Shown: positions 1 through 8,730, numbered from the stretch's first letter. The stretch is 64,000 nt of DNA from Coriobacteriaceae bacterium (GCA_902364645.1 CABJEP010000014.1:7086-71085); one strand, 5' to 3'. A program made the numbers and translations. The notes: generated by a model from the letters alone, not told the origin.

Positions 1-39
1 AAACCTTCCAAAAAGGGACAGGTTTATTTTGGCAGGTTT
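1..39. repeat. degenerate copy of the AAACC...GGTTT palindromic repeat
   Basis: The segment runs from AAACC to GGTTT with GGGACAGG in the middle, like the better copies at 67-109 and 1862-1901. It is a decayed copy and may extend beyond the left edge of the window. Confidence 0.5.
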
Positions 40-66
40 TATCTGGGCAAACGCGACGGATTCACC

Positions 67-109
67 CCAAACCGCCACAAAGGTGCCTGTCCCCTTTGTG
101 GCGGTTTGG
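67..109. repeat. 43-bp palindromic intergenic repeat
   Basis: A perfect 17-bp inverted repeat (CCAAACCGCCACAAAGG at 67-83, its complement at 93-109) surrounds TGCCTGTCC. A related copy in the opposite orientation lies just after the next gene (1862-1901), so the gene is bracketed by the element. It is REP-like and has no coding potential. Confidence 0.8.
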
Positions 110-194
110 CTCCCGCTTGGCTTTGTTGCGCAACAAGGGCTGCATTTTTGGGTTTACCTTCAGGGTGGAAGGAATGAACCGAAAGGAACCCGCC

Positions 195-1850
195 ATGTTT
201 TGTCGCTCGTGTGGCACGCCGCTTGTCGACGACGCCCTCTTTTGCCCCGTCTGCGGCGCGCCCGTAGCACCCGACCAGGTCGCGGCCACGCAGCAACCCC
301 AGCCTGCCGCGCCCGCTCCCCAGCAATACGTGCCCGTGCAGCAGCCCGCGCGGCGCAAGCGTTCCAAGAAGCCCCTCATCGCCCTTGCCGCGGTGCTTGC
401 CGTGGCGGCGGGTGTCGGCGGTGGCGCGCTGTTCTACTTCACCCAGATCGCGACCACCCCAATTGACGAGAAAACCTTCCCGGACAGCGGCATGCGTGCG
501 CTTGTCTCGACCAAGTACGACACTAACGGTGACGGCCGCATCTCACGCGACGAGGCCAAGGCGGTGACGTCGGTCGAGCTGGACGACATCACGTCGACGC
601 AGGGCCTGGGCAAGGTGTTCCCCAACGTTACCAGTGTGGAAAATGGCGGGGACAAACTCGTCAACCTGGATCTTTCGGGCTGCGGCGACCTTAAGACCGT
701 CGAGCTTAACTCGGCGAGTAATGTCACCGTCGTTAATCTGGACGGTTGCGACGACATCGAGAAGCTCGACCTCAAAAATGCCGAAAACCTTAAAAGCATC
801 GATTTTTCGGGCAAAAAGAAGCTCGCCACGTTGGCGCTGCCGCAGGATACGAAGATTACCGGCATTAAGGACACACAGCTTGACGAGCTGTGGCTGCCGA
901 TGTCCTATGAAGGCACCGATAAGAGCGATGCGTACGGCGATATCTACGAGATCGAGCGTGACGAGAACGGTTACGTCACGGGCTTCACGTCTGCCGTCAA
1001 GCAAGGTGGCGGCGTAAGCTACAGCGTCGAGCACGATGAGTCGCATCGTATCTCTGAGATTGAGGAAGATCTGGCGGGCGGTTACGAGAACGTCAACACG
1101 TTTACGTACGACGCTGACGGTAACGTCACGCGCATCGACTGCGATGCCGACATTAGCGATTCGTCGAGCACCACGACGTTTACCTACGACGCGGACGGAA
1201 ACCTGATCAACAAGACGACCCATGCGGGTTACGGCGAGAGTGCGAGCACGTATGTCTACCAGGACGGCAACATGGTGACCGACACCGATACCAGCCCGGG
1301 CAATCCTCGGACGGTCGTGTATTCGTACGGATACGACAAGGATCGCGTGACGTCCTTTACGCTGGACTGTCAGGGCGACACCGTGGGCACCAGGTGGACG
1401 ATCACCGCTGGCTACGAGTATGACAAGGATGGCAACATTTCGCGTATCTCGCCTGTGGCATATGACTCGCACGGCAACGATTACGGCTCGCTGAACTCGT
1501 ATGCCGCGGTGGATTATTCGTACAGCGACGGAAAGCTCGACAGGATCGATTCCGAGCGCGGCGGCTATGCGGAGTTTTACTACGACGACCACGGCAACCT
1601 GACGTCGGTCGACGAGTATGCCGGCCGCGGTTCGGATGCCGAGTTTGAGTTTGAGCACGAGGTCGAGTACCAGCGCTACTTCTGCAGCAAGCACGAGAAG
1701 AACAAGCCGGAGGAGTGGATTCGTCTGGATGCAGAGTACGACGTCGACCAGGGTAGCTGGAACAATGACTCCGATTATGGTCGTGAGTGCTTTGCAACCA
1801 TGTACAAGCTCGATCCGCTGGCGGCAAGGCTGAACCCGTTCATCAAGTAA
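195..1850 (+). CDS. zinc-ribbon, single-TM protein with EF-hand and YD-type repeats
   Basis: This is a 551-residue protein. Two CxxC pairs (C3/C6 and C17/C20) form an N-terminal zinc ribbon, followed by a Pro/Gln-rich linker, a basic stretch (RRKRSKK) and one membrane helix at about 60-82. Outside the helix, residues 109-120 match a canonical EF-hand loop (DTNGDGRISRDE). Residues about 140-240 are leucine-rich-repeat-like, and about 290-470 hold repeats of the type YDADGN[VL], as in RHS/YD proteins. The topology suggests a cytoplasmic zinc ribbon and an exported calcium-binding repeat domain. The ATG at 195 is chosen because AAAGGA lies 7-8 nt upstream; ATGs at 174 and further upstream have no good site. 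The exact role is unknown. Surface binding is an inference. Confidence 0.85.
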   Translation: MFCRSCGTPLVDDALFCPVCGAPVAPDQVAATQQPQPAAPAPQQYVPVQQPARRKRSKKPLIALAAVLAVAAGVGGGALFYFTQIATTPIDEKTFPDSGMRALVSTKYDTNGDGRISRDEAKAVTSVELDDITSTQGLGKVFPNVTSVENGGDKLVNLDLSGCGDLKTVELNSASNVTVVNLDGCDDIEKLDLKNAENLKSIDFSGKKKLATLALPQDTKITGIKDTQLDELWLPMSYEGTDKSDAYGDIYEIERDENGYVTGFTSAVKQGGGVSYSVEHDESHRISEIEEDLAGGYENVNTFTYDADGNVTRIDCDADISDSSSTTTFTYDADGNLINKTTHAGYGESASTYVYQDGNMVTDTDTSPGNPRTVVYSYGYDKDRVTSFTLDCQGDTVGTRWTITAGYEYDKDGNISRISPVAYDSHGNDYGSLNSYAAVDYSYSDGKLDRIDSERGGYAEFYYDDHGNLTSVDEYAGRGSDAEFEFEHEVEYQRYFCSKHEKNKPEEWIRLDAEYDVDQGSWNNDSDYGRECFATMYKLDPLAARLNPFIK

Positions 1851-1861
1851 CAGCCCACTCG

Positions 1862-1901
1862 CAAACCACCCAAAGGGGACAGGCACCTTTGTGGTGGTTT
1901 G
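1862..1901. repeat. palindromic intergenic repeat, second copy
   Basis: CAAACCACCCAAAGG, GGACAGGCAC and CTTTGTGGTGGTTTG form an imperfect hairpin. It is the reverse-complement relative of the element at 67-109. Confidence 0.75.
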
Positions 1902-1925
1902 GGCTGAGGCTAGCGTCCGTAGTGG

Positions 1926-2069
1926 TTTGTCTAAATCTGTAACAGTTACTCGGCAAAAATGGGCTCAGATGTTACAGATCGAGACAAAGGGCTGGTGTCA
2001 TCCAGAACTGTCTCGATCTGTAACGTTTTGAGCCCATATTCCTGCCCAACTGTTACAGATTTAGACAAA
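1926..2069. repeat. 144-bp interrupted palindrome with four GTTACAGAT motifs
   Basis: A perfect 22-bp outer inverted repeat (1926-1947 and 2048-2069) encloses a second one (GTTACAGATCGAGACA at 1971-1986 with its complement near 2009-2024). GTTACAGAT therefore occurs four times in alternating orientation. GGGCTCA/TGAGCCC also pair. It fills most of the 326-bp gap between two convergent genes. It may be a mobile palindromic element or a bidirectional transcript end; no gene is visible in it. Confidence 0.8.
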
Positions 2070-2176
2070 TCGGCGGGCGGTGCGGTGCATCCCGTGCCAA
2101 AGCCGGCTCGCTCCACCCCGCCCGTTAAAGAAAAAGGTAGATTTTTAGGCATGTCCTAAAAATCTACCTTTGTGCG

Positions 2177-5100
2177 TTAAGCGAACAGGTCGACGACGTT
2201 AAAGCCGGCGTTGCTCTTGGCGATGACGTCGCGGCCGCCAAAGACGCAGGTGGGCGACTCGGCTGCGATGCGCGTCACGTCGGCGCCGAGCGAGCGAAGC
2301 TCACCGGGCGTGGCAGCGAGCATCTGGGCGCGGCGCTCCTCGCGTGCGTGCGGATCGAGCCCGGCCAGGTAGGTCGTGTTGCGGCGCTTGGTGAGCGCGT
2401 ACGGCTTCACCGGCGCGTCCATGCCGCTCACGCAGCTCACGATAAAGCCCTCAAAGGCGGCCTCGTCGGGCTCAAAGCTGCCAAGCCATGCACCCGCGCG
2501 CTCCACGCGCTCAATCGAAGGATCGATCGCCGGGTCGCGGTAGGTGTAGAACGCCGTCTGGCGCTCGCCGGCTGCGCGGAATCCGCAGCCGTACGCACCG
2601 CCCTTCACGCGGATCTCGTTCCACAGGTAGTCGTAGGAGAGCGCGTTGGCAGCCACGGCCCAAGCGCCTGTCACGTCGAGCCCCAAGCGACGCGGATCGC
2701 ACGCACACGCGGCAAAGCAGATGTCGCTGGGGATCACGAAAGCCTCGTGGCGGTCGCACGGCGCCGGCACCACGAGCGCGTCGCGGCCGGCACCATCGCC
2801 CGCGCCAAGCCCCAGGTTGCCCGCGGCATCCCAGTACGCGTCAAAGTCCTCATCGCTGCCGGTAAAGCTCGCCATGCAGCCATCGGCCACAAAGATGCGG
2901 CCTGCCAGCTCGGCAAGCTTGGCGCGCAGGTCGTCCAGACGCTCGTCAAAGTGTTCGAGCAGATCGCGCAGGAACAGGTAGAAGTCTACGCCCGAGAGCT
3001 GTTCACGCACCACGGCAGAAGGCGAGCTGTAGCTCATCGCGCGACCGAGCGCCGCCGAGTGGCCGTTGTTGATAAAGCCCTGCTCAAGCCCAATGCGAAT
3101 CTGCGTGAGCACGTCGCGCACGCGGTCGGCGTCGGCATCGAGCAAAAGCGTGCTCGACCACACCTCGCGCGGCAGACTCGCCAGCGCATCGATCTTCTCG
3201 GACAGGGCGCCGGCGCTCACCAGCAGGTAGGGGCGCACGCCGTCCACTTCGGGCTGCGTCATGACTTCGGTCGTAAAGCTCAAAAAGCCCAGCTTGCCAG
3301 CGAGCAAGTTGTCGAGTTCCTCGGCCGAGTGCTCGCGCGTGGGCAGCTGCTTAAGCAGGCGGCAGAGCAGCGTCACGTAGGGCAGGTCCTCAAACGCGAC
3401 GCAGCTCAGGTCGAAATACTGCATGGCGTAGGCCAGGCGGTTGGTAGGGATGTCGTGGCGCAGACAGACGATGGGCGCGGTCGTGTCCACGACCAGCGGC
3501 GGCTCGGGGCGCGCCTCGCCAATGTCGGACACGCGCAGGCGCGGCAGCGTGGCCTTGGCCTCGGGCGTGTCTTCTGCCTCCTGCGCGGCACGCAGCGCGG
3601 CCGTGCGCTCGACCACGTCGGCCAGCTCGGCATCGGTCATGGCATCGCGCTTGGCTGCCAGCTCGGCGGCCTCGGCTCCCTCTGCGCCCTCGGCGGCGTC
3701 CACCGGCACCAGCTCGACCAGTGCCATGTGATCGTTCTGCAGCACCAGCTCGCGCAGCAGGTCCTCAAAGTAGCTGCCTTCCAGCTCGCCGCGCAGCTCC
3801 TCGTACACCGGGCCATACTTGAGCGCCAGCGTCGCGGCGTCGTCATCGTAGAGCCAGGTGCTCAGCGCGTCGCACGCAATGGCCACGCCGTCGGCGATAC
3901 CGTAGTCGCGCTGGCGCAGGTCGTATTCGTTGCTGCTGATGATGGCCTCCAGGCGCTCGCGCGGAACGCCGCGCTCACACAGGTCGCGGCAGGCGTCCTG
4001 GAACACGCGGCGCAGCTCGCGCGCCACGCCGGGCTGCGCGTTTTGCAGCATGATGAGCTCGTAGGGCTGCAGGCTCTCGGCCGCGGTGTAGCTCACCACG
4101 TTGCCGCCCAGGCCGGCGGCCAGAATGGCCTTCTTAACCGGCGCTTCGTTGGAGCCCAGCAGCGCCTCGAACAGGATATCCGCCGCGATCGTGCGCTTGC
4201 GGTCGAGTGCGCTGCCCAGTACTAGGCCCAGGCCCACCAGGGCGTTCTCGGGCGTGGTGGCCATCTCGACGCGCTTATACTCGCAGGTCACAGGCGCCTG
4301 CACGTCCAGCGGATTGGGCGCCAGCGCGGACGGGTCCTCGCCGGCGGCAACGGCCGAGTCCATGCGGCGGCTCGCGGCACTCGGCTGCGACAGATAGCGC
4401 TCGTCCAAAAACGCCAGTGCGCGGTCCACATCCAGGTCGCCATAGAGCGTTATATAAGAGTTGGAAGGATTGTAGTGGCGCGCGTGCGTGTCCAGGAACT
4501 GCTCGTAGGTGAGCGCGGGAATCGCGCGCGGGTCGCCGCCGCTCTCGTGCGCATAGGCGGTGTCGGGATAGAGCGCGGCGTTGACGGCGTCGTCCAGCAC
4601 GCTCATGGGGTCGGACAGCGCGCCCTTCATCTCGTTGAACACCACGCCGTTATAGCGCAGCGTACCCTCGCGCAGGCTCGCGGAGCTGTCGTCGCCCTCG
4701 CCCTCGGCGCCCTCCGGCAGGTCCAGCTCGTAGTGCCAGCCCTCCTGCTCAAAAATGGTGGGCTTGGTATAGATGGCCGGGTTGAACACCGCGTCCAGGT
4801 ACACGTCCATCAGGTTGTACAGGTCCTGCTCGTTGGTGGTGGCGACGGGGTAGATGGTTTTGTCTGGGTAGGTCATGGCGTTGAGGAACGTCTGCATGGA
4901 GCTCTTGATCAGGTCGACAAACGGCTCCTTGACGGGGAACTTGGCCGATCCGCACAGCACCGAGTGCTCAAGAATATGGAACACGCCGGTGGAATCGGCC
5001 GGCGGCGTCTTAAAGCCAATGGCAAAGGCCTTGTTTTCGTCGTCGCACGCTAGGTACAGCAGGCGCGCGCCCGAGGTGGTATGGCGCAGTACGTAAGCGT

Positions 5101-5215
5101 CCGAGTCGAGCTCGGGCACGGTCTCGCAGCGCTCGACGGTAAAGCCGTGGCAGGTAGTGCCGGGCACCAGCAGCGCGGCAGCAGCGGCGCGCGGGTCGGT
5201 TGAGGTAGTGGACAT
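2177..5215 (-). CDS. M16C family zinc metallopeptidase (presequence-protease/insulinase-like)
   Basis: The 1012-residue product shows the inverted zinc motif HxxEH of M16 peptidases (H80, E83, H84 in FHILEHSVLCGS). Length and architecture fit the single-chain M16C group (PreP/Cym1, bacterial homologues), which form a closed chamber from four related domains and degrade short peptides. The C-terminal part has the usual GGAYG-like segment (VKGGAYGCGF). The ATG at 5215 is preceded by AAAGGAG with about 8-nt spacing; upstream in-frame codons run into repeat DNA and are not credible. It is probably cytosolic, since no signal peptide is seen. It stands alone in reverse orientation between repeat-rich gaps. 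The peptide-degrading role is inferred from the family. Confidence 0.93.
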   Translation of the reverse strand: MSTTSTDPRAAAAALLVPGTTCHGFTVERCETVPELDSDAYVLRHTTSGARLLYLACDDENKAFAIGFKTPPADSTGVFHILEHSVLCGSAKFPVKEPFVDLIKSSMQTFLNAMTYPDKTIYPVATTNEQDLYNLMDVYLDAVFNPAIYTKPTIFEQEGWHYELDLPEGAEGEGDDSSASLREGTLRYNGVVFNEMKGALSDPMSVLDDAVNAALYPDTAYAHESGGDPRAIPALTYEQFLDTHARHYNPSNSYITLYGDLDVDRALAFLDERYLSQPSAASRRMDSAVAAGEDPSALAPNPLDVQAPVTCEYKRVEMATTPENALVGLGLVLGSALDRKRTIAADILFEALLGSNEAPVKKAILAAGLGGNVVSYTAAESLQPYELIMLQNAQPGVARELRRVFQDACRDLCERGVPRERLEAIISSNEYDLRQRDYGIADGVAIACDALSTWLYDDDAATLALKYGPVYEELRGELEGSYFEDLLRELVLQNDHMALVELVPVDAAEGAEGAEAAELAAKRDAMTDAELADVVERTAALRAAQEAEDTPEAKATLPRLRVSDIGEARPEPPLVVDTTAPIVCLRHDIPTNRLAYAMQYFDLSCVAFEDLPYVTLLCRLLKQLPTREHSAEELDNLLAGKLGFLSFTTEVMTQPEVDGVRPYLLVSAGALSEKIDALASLPREVWSSTLLLDADADRVRDVLTQIRIGLEQGFINNGHSAALGRAMSYSSPSAVVREQLSGVDFYLFLRDLLEHFDERLDDLRAKLAELAGRIFVADGCMASFTGSDEDFDAYWDAAGNLGLGAGDGAGRDALVVPAPCDRHEAFVIPSDICFAACACDPRRLGLDVTGAWAVAANALSYDYLWNEIRVKGGAYGCGFRAAGERQTAFYTYRDPAIDPSIERVERAGAWLGSFEPDEAAFEGFIVSCVSGMDAPVKPYALTKRRNTTYLAGLDPHAREERRAQMLAATPGELRSLGADVTRIAAESPTCVFGGRDVIAKSNAGFNVVDLFA

Positions 5216-5305
5216 ATGCAGTCTCCTTTGACGCCCCAACGGGGGCGAATCGAGTCGAATCCTCGAGAGTATACCCATATGGGGCCTTCGACCAATCTGC
5301 GGGAT

Positions 5306-5422
5306 GAGCGTGGATTTTCTGGCACACGAGCGTGGAAATTCGGACGTCTGCCGCATGAGCGTGGATTTTCGGACGAAATCGGCCGCCAAAAGCCCAAAAA
5401 CCGTCCAAATATCCACGCTCGC
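5306..5422. repeat. GAGCGTGGATTTTC repeat cluster
   Basis: Three direct copies start at about 5306, 5328 and 5357, and an inverted one (GTCCAAATATCCACGCTC) lies at 5404-5421. They lie in the 5' region of the M16C gene. The inverted unit is followed by a CTCTCA-rich hairpin, an arrangement seen again at 10530-10640. Confidence 0.75.
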
Positions 5423-5444
5423 GTGTCAAGTACGTATCTCTCAC

Positions 5445-5480
5445 CTCACATTCATCTCTACGACGAGGGATGAATGTGAG
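5445..5480. repeat. 12-bp inverted repeat (CTCACATTCATC hairpin)
   Basis: CTCACATTCATC at 5445-5456 pairs with 5469-5480. It belongs to the CTCTCATCTCTC-rich intergenic family seen twice more at 10.5-10.8 kb. The remaining 200 bp up to the regulator gene are AT-rich and hold no gene. Confidence 0.65.
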
Positions 5481-5696
5481 ACAGGTAGAAGATAAAAATC
5501 AATCGGCTTATCGGATGCATATACCGCCATCAGATTGAAGCTGTATGCGGAAATGGATGGACTCTACACCGTTTACGCAAAATAACCCCTCGTTTGCTAA
5601 AACATTATAAGAAATGGCGTGGAGTGCTAAAAAGTTCTAATACAATATAAGTCATTTATCTATAGGCTGCTGATTCCTTGTAAAGGTATGGTTGAT

Positions 5697-6401
5697 ATGG
5701 TTGAGGCAAATAGCGTTATCCCCCTGTACAAACAGATTGTTCGTGCGCTTTCTGATTCAATCGCCAACGGCACGTACCGCCCGGGAGATAAGCTTCCGAC
5801 CGAGGCGGAGCTTATCGAGCAATTTGGCGTGAGCCGAATAACGGTTCGCTCCGCAATTAAAGAAATGGAAGATGCTGGGCTTGTTGAGAGGGCCCGCGGT
5901 AAGGGCACGTTCGTTTCGTCGGACACGCAGATGTATGCCGCGGACGACCGTGAGAGCTTTACCCATTCGTGCCAGCTTGCGGGCAAACAGGCGTCTACCA
6001 GGGTTCTCGAAATGGGCTGGGACTTCCCAAGTCTGCGAGACGCGAAGTTCCTGGGCGTAGACGATACCCAAAAGGTATTGCGTAGCCGTCGTCTGCGCCT
6101 TGTGGATGGCAAGCCCACGATGCTGGAAACCAATAGCTATTCCGCTGCGCTTTCTTTTTTGGAGCATGAGTCCCTCGACGATTCGCTGATGGCGGTACTC
6201 GATCGCCAGGGAATCAAGATGGGTCCCAACACGCGTACGCTCGAGGTCTGCTATGCGAGCGAGCTCGAGGCGGCATACCTTAACGTGGAGCTGGACTCTT
6301 CGCTGCTTCTGTTTGTCGATAGACGTTATGCCCCAAGTGGCGAGCCGCTTTTTATCTCCCGTCAGGTGTACTGCACCGAGCGACTGAAGTTCTATTTGTA
6401 A
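5697..6401 (+). CDS. GntR/HutC-family transcriptional regulator
   Basis: The 234-residue protein has an N-terminal winged helix-turn-helix (IPLYKQIVRALSDSI, then PTEAELIEQFGVSRITVRSA) and a C-terminal UTRA effector domain. This is the HutC layout, whose ligands are usually a sugar or sugar-phosphate. It sits directly upstream of a mannose-family PTS and an SIS protein on the same strand, so it most likely senses the imported, phosphorylated substrate and controls that locus. ATG 5697 is preferred because AAAGG ends 10 nt upstream; ATG 5688 would leave only 1 nt. AT-rich sequences before this gene, before 6537 and inside the promoter at 7618-7648 share an AAAGT-centred core and are candidate operators. 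Confidence 0.9.
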   Translation: MVEANSVIPLYKQIVRALSDSIANGTYRPGDKLPTEAELIEQFGVSRITVRSAIKEMEDAGLVERARGKGTFVSSDTQMYAADDRESFTHSCQLAGKQASTRVLEMGWDFPSLRDAKFLGVDDTQKVLRSRRLRLVDGKPTMLETNSYSAALSFLEHESLDDSLMAVLDRQGIKMGPNTRTLEVCYASELEAAYLNVELDSSLLLFVDRRYAPSGEPLFISRQVYCTERLKFYL

Positions 6402-6412
6402 ATTAGCGATAG

Positions 6413-6434
6413 ATTGGTCGATTTACCGACCAAT
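6413..6434 (+). other. hairpin after the regulator gene
   Basis: ATTGGTCG at 6413-6420 pairs perfectly with CGACCAAT at 6427-6434 over a 6-nt loop. No T-tract follows. It could be a weak terminator, an mRNA 3' end or an operator. Confidence 0.45.
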
Positions 6435-6481
6435 TGTTACCGTTCGCGGATTTGGAAAATAGACACACCACGTAGGGTAGA

Positions 6482-6512
6482 TTGCTAATATACTTTGTTA
6501 TGACAATATAGT
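6482..6512 (+). promoter_or_regulatory. putative promoter/operator for the IIA-IIB genes
   Basis: TTGCTA (6482) is followed after 18-19 nt by ATATAGT. The TATACTTTGTTA segment between them shares its AAAGTATA core (reverse strand) with the palindrome at 7629-7648. This is read by eye only. Confidence 0.4.
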
Positions 6513-6536
6513 ACGTCCTATTGGTATTGGAGAACT

Positions 6537-6956
6537 ATGAATAAGATATTGCTAGCGAGTCATGGTTATCTCGCCCAAGGCATGAAAAGCTCTCTGGAGA
6601 TTCTGATGGGCACCAACGACCGAATCGAGTGCCTGTGCGCCTATGTCGATGACGATTCAAGGGACGTCGCGGCGTTGATTGATGCATGGATGGAGACGAG
6701 GGACCCTGCCGACTCTTGGTTTGTCGTGACTGACATCTTTGGCGGCTCTGTAAACAACGAATTCATTCAGAGGCAGACCGACGGATCGTTTACGTTAATC
6801 GCTGGAATGAACTTGCCGCTGCTGGTGGAAATGGTTACACAGCTGGACTCCCTGGATGCGGACAAGGCCAAAGCCGCGGTCGAGGGATCGCGTTCGTTTA
6901 TTCAGCTTTGCGAGGCGGCGGACATGCTTGCCGGCGCCGAGGAAGAAGAGTTCTAG
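6537..6956 (+). CDS. PTS mannose/fructose/sorbose family IIA component
   Basis: The 139-residue cytosolic protein starts KILLASHGYLAQGM; His9 is the expected phosphorylation site of the EIIA-Man fold. FVVTDIFGGSVNN is the usual glycine-rich segment near the active site. It accepts phosphate from HPr and hands it to the IIB encoded next. It is the first structural gene after the GntR regulator and has its own promoter-like upstream region. The separate IIA and IIB polypeptides resemble the gfr/levan/sorbose type rather than the fused ManX of Escherichia coli. Confidence 0.93.
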   Translation: MNKILLASHGYLAQGMKSSLEILMGTNDRIECLCAYVDDDSRDVAALIDAWMETRDPADSWFVVTDIFGGSVNNEFIQRQTDGSFTLIAGMNLPLLVEMVTQLDSLDADKAKAAVEGSRSFIQLCEAADMLAGAEEEEF

Positions 6957-7027
6957 TTAGTTCTGGTTCGAGCCCTAGCTAGGGGCCACACCTGTCATTC
7001 CCTTTATCACGTGCGGAGATGATAACG

Positions 7028-7501
7028 ATGATTAAGCTTACGAGAGTTGATTACCGACTGATTCACGGCCAAGTTGCCATGTCCTGGACTCACGCTTTGG
7101 ATGTAGATTGCATCTTGCTTGCCAGCGATGCTGTGGCAAAAGACGACATGAGGAAGGCGGCCTTGAGGCTCGCCCGCCCCAACGGCGTTAAACTCGTCAT
7201 CAAGGATGTTGACGCTGCTATCGAGGCGCTCAACAGCGGCGTTACCGACAAGTATTCGCTGTTTATCATCACTGAGACGATTGAAGATGTCTATCGTCTC
7301 GCTAAGGGTTGCAAAGACATCAAAGAGATCAATCTGGGCGGAACCCGAAAGACCCCTGAGACCACGCTTCATCCGACCCCTGCGATCTTTGCGACCGAGA
7401 AAGATGCCGAGCATATCCAAGAGCTCCTGGGCGATGGCGTGGCCATCGAAATCCGTCAGGTCCCCAATGACGCTAAGGTGTTTGCCAAGGACGTTTTCTA
7501 G
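7028..7501 (+). CDS. PTS mannose/fructose/sorbose family IIB component
   Basis: The 157-residue protein opens with KLTRVDYRLIHGQV, the family signature; His13 is the phosphorylated residue. It takes phosphate from IIA and transfers it to the sugar entering through IIC/IID. The ATG at 7028 has GGAG 9 nt upstream, while the in-frame ATG at 7019 directly abuts that site, so the shorter form is chosen. A strong terminator follows at 7553, so full-length read-through into the downstream genes is probably limited. Confidence 0.92.
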   Translation: MIKLTRVDYRLIHGQVAMSWTHALDVDCILLASDAVAKDDMRKAALRLARPNGVKLVIKDVDAAIEALNSGVTDKYSLFIITETIEDVYRLAKGCKDIKEINLGGTRKTPETTLHPTPAIFATEKDAEHIQELLGDGVAIEIRQVPNDAKVFAKDVF

Positions 7502-7552
7502 CCGGAAACACGTTGATGCTCGGCATTTATTGAACCAATGCTCTATGCCTAT

Positions 7553-7585
7553 GCCCGTCGATCATTTGATCGGCGGGCTTTTTAT
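7553..7585 (+). terminator. rho-independent terminator inside the PTS locus
   Basis: GCCCGTCGATC pairs with GATCGGCGGGC (11 bp, one G-T pair) and is followed by TTTTTATT. It separates IIA-IIB from SIS-IIC-IID, implying two transcripts. Confidence 0.85.
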
Positions 7586-7617
7586 TAAAGAAAAATCAAA
7601 AAAATCTGAAATAGTTC

Positions 7618-7648
7618 TTGCATAGTTAGTTATATAAAGTATTATAAC
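7618..7648 (+). promoter_or_regulatory. promoter with overlapping palindromic operator
   Basis: TTGCAT at 7618 and an AT-rich -10 (ATTATA/TATAAC at 7641-7648) give a sigma70-like promoter. The -10 lies inside GTTATA-N8-TATAAC (7629-7648), a good place for repression by the GntR/HutC regulator. Confidence 0.6.
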
Positions 7649-7695
7649 GTCATGGGATGAATGAAGGGTTCATCCAAGTGAGTTAGGAGTAAGGG

Positions 7696-8730
7696 ATGTT
7701 CAATTTCGATGAGCCTCGTTACGAGAAGGTTGTGAGCGATGCCCTCGCTCTCCGTCCTCAGATTGAGGCTGCCGTGGACGAGGTCTGCGAGCAGGGTTAT
7801 TCCAACATCTTCTTCATCGGCTGCGGCGGCACCTGGGCCCACACGCTCCCGATGAAGTATTGGGTCGAGACCACCACGGCCGACGTCGATGTCCACTGCG
7901 AGATCGCCGCAGAGTTCCTCGCCTGCCCGCCCAAGACCTTCAACAAGGATTCTGTCTGCGTCTTCTCCACCCGTACCGGCACCACCCCCGAGATCATTGA
8001 GGCTGCCAAGTTCTGCCAGGAGCAGGGCGCCCGCACGCTGATGTATGTCTCCAACGACAACACCCCGGCCACCGAGTACGCCGATTACAAGTTCTTCAGC
8101 TTCGCCGAGGACGACGTTCTGTGCGAGGCCATCTACACCTACCAGATCACGCTGGTCGCCCGCTTCCTCAAGAACGCCGGCGCCTTCCCCAAGTACGACA
8201 CCTTCATGGAAGAGTTCGGCAACATCGCTCCGTACCTCATCAAGGCCAAGGACGCTCAGGACGAGCGCTGCGCCGCCATGGCCGAGGACTTCAAGGACAC
8301 CGATTACCACATGGTGATTGGCTCCGGCATGCTCTGGGGTGAGGCCTACGACTACGCCATGTGCATCCTCGAGGAGATGCAGTGGATCAAGACCAAGTCC
8401 ATCCACGCCGCCGAGTTCTTCCACGGCACCATCGAGCTGTGCGAGGAAGGCACGAGCCTCATCATGCTCTACGGCGAGGACGACACCCGTAAGCTCATGG
8501 ACCGCGTGGACAACTTCACTCACATGCTCGCCGACGAGAAGGGCGTCAACGTCCGCGTGAACAAGTTTGACACCGCCGAGGTCGAGCTGCCGTTCAGCGA
8601 CCCCGAGTTCCGCAAGATCGTCTCCCCGATGGTCACCTACACCATCACCGAGCGTCTGAGCTGCCATCTCGAGCACGTCCGTAACCACCCGCTCACCACG
8701 CGTCGTTACTATCACCAGATGAACTACTAA
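7696..8730 (+). CDS. SIS-domain sugar-phosphate deglycase/isomerase (FrlB/GfrF-like)
   Basis: The 344-residue protein has the sugar isomerase (SIS) fold related to the GlmS isomerase half: FIGCGGTWAHTLPMKYW (about 37-53) and FSTRTGTTPEIIEA (about 95-108) are the phosphosugar-binding loops. Within SIS proteins, linkage to a mannose-family PTS and a GntR regulator matches the fructoselysine/glucoselysine 6-phosphate deglycases (FrlB, GfrE/GfrF), which release glucose 6-phosphate and an amino acid from Amadori compounds. Use of fructoselysine has been reported in Collinsella, which supports this reading. A glucosamine-type isomerase or another amino-sugar enzyme is the alternative; the sequence alone does not settle the substrate. 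It starts a second transcript after the 7553 terminator. Confidence 0.85.
   Translation: MFNFDEPRYEKVVSDALALRPQIEAAVDEVCEQGYSNIFFIGCGGTWAHTLPMKYWVETTTADVDVHCEIAAEFLACPPKTFNKDSVCVFSTRTGTTPEIIEAAKFCQEQGARTLMYVSNDNTPATEYADYKFFSFAEDDVLCEAIYTYQITLVARFLKNAGAFPKYDTFMEEFGNIAPYLIKAKDAQDERCAAMAEDFKDTDYHMVIGSGMLWGEAYDYAMCILEEMQWIKTKSIHAAEFFHGTIELCEEGTSLIMLYGEDDTRKLMDRVDNFTHMLADEKGVNVRVNKFDTAEVELPFSDPEFRKIVSPMVTYTITERLSCHLEHVRNHPLTTRRYYHQMNY

Noticed and set aside
543..1886. Long reverse-strand ORF opposite the first gene
   Set aside because: It mirrors the codon pattern of the plus-strand gene, has a Val/Arg-rich low-complexity sequence and no start signal.
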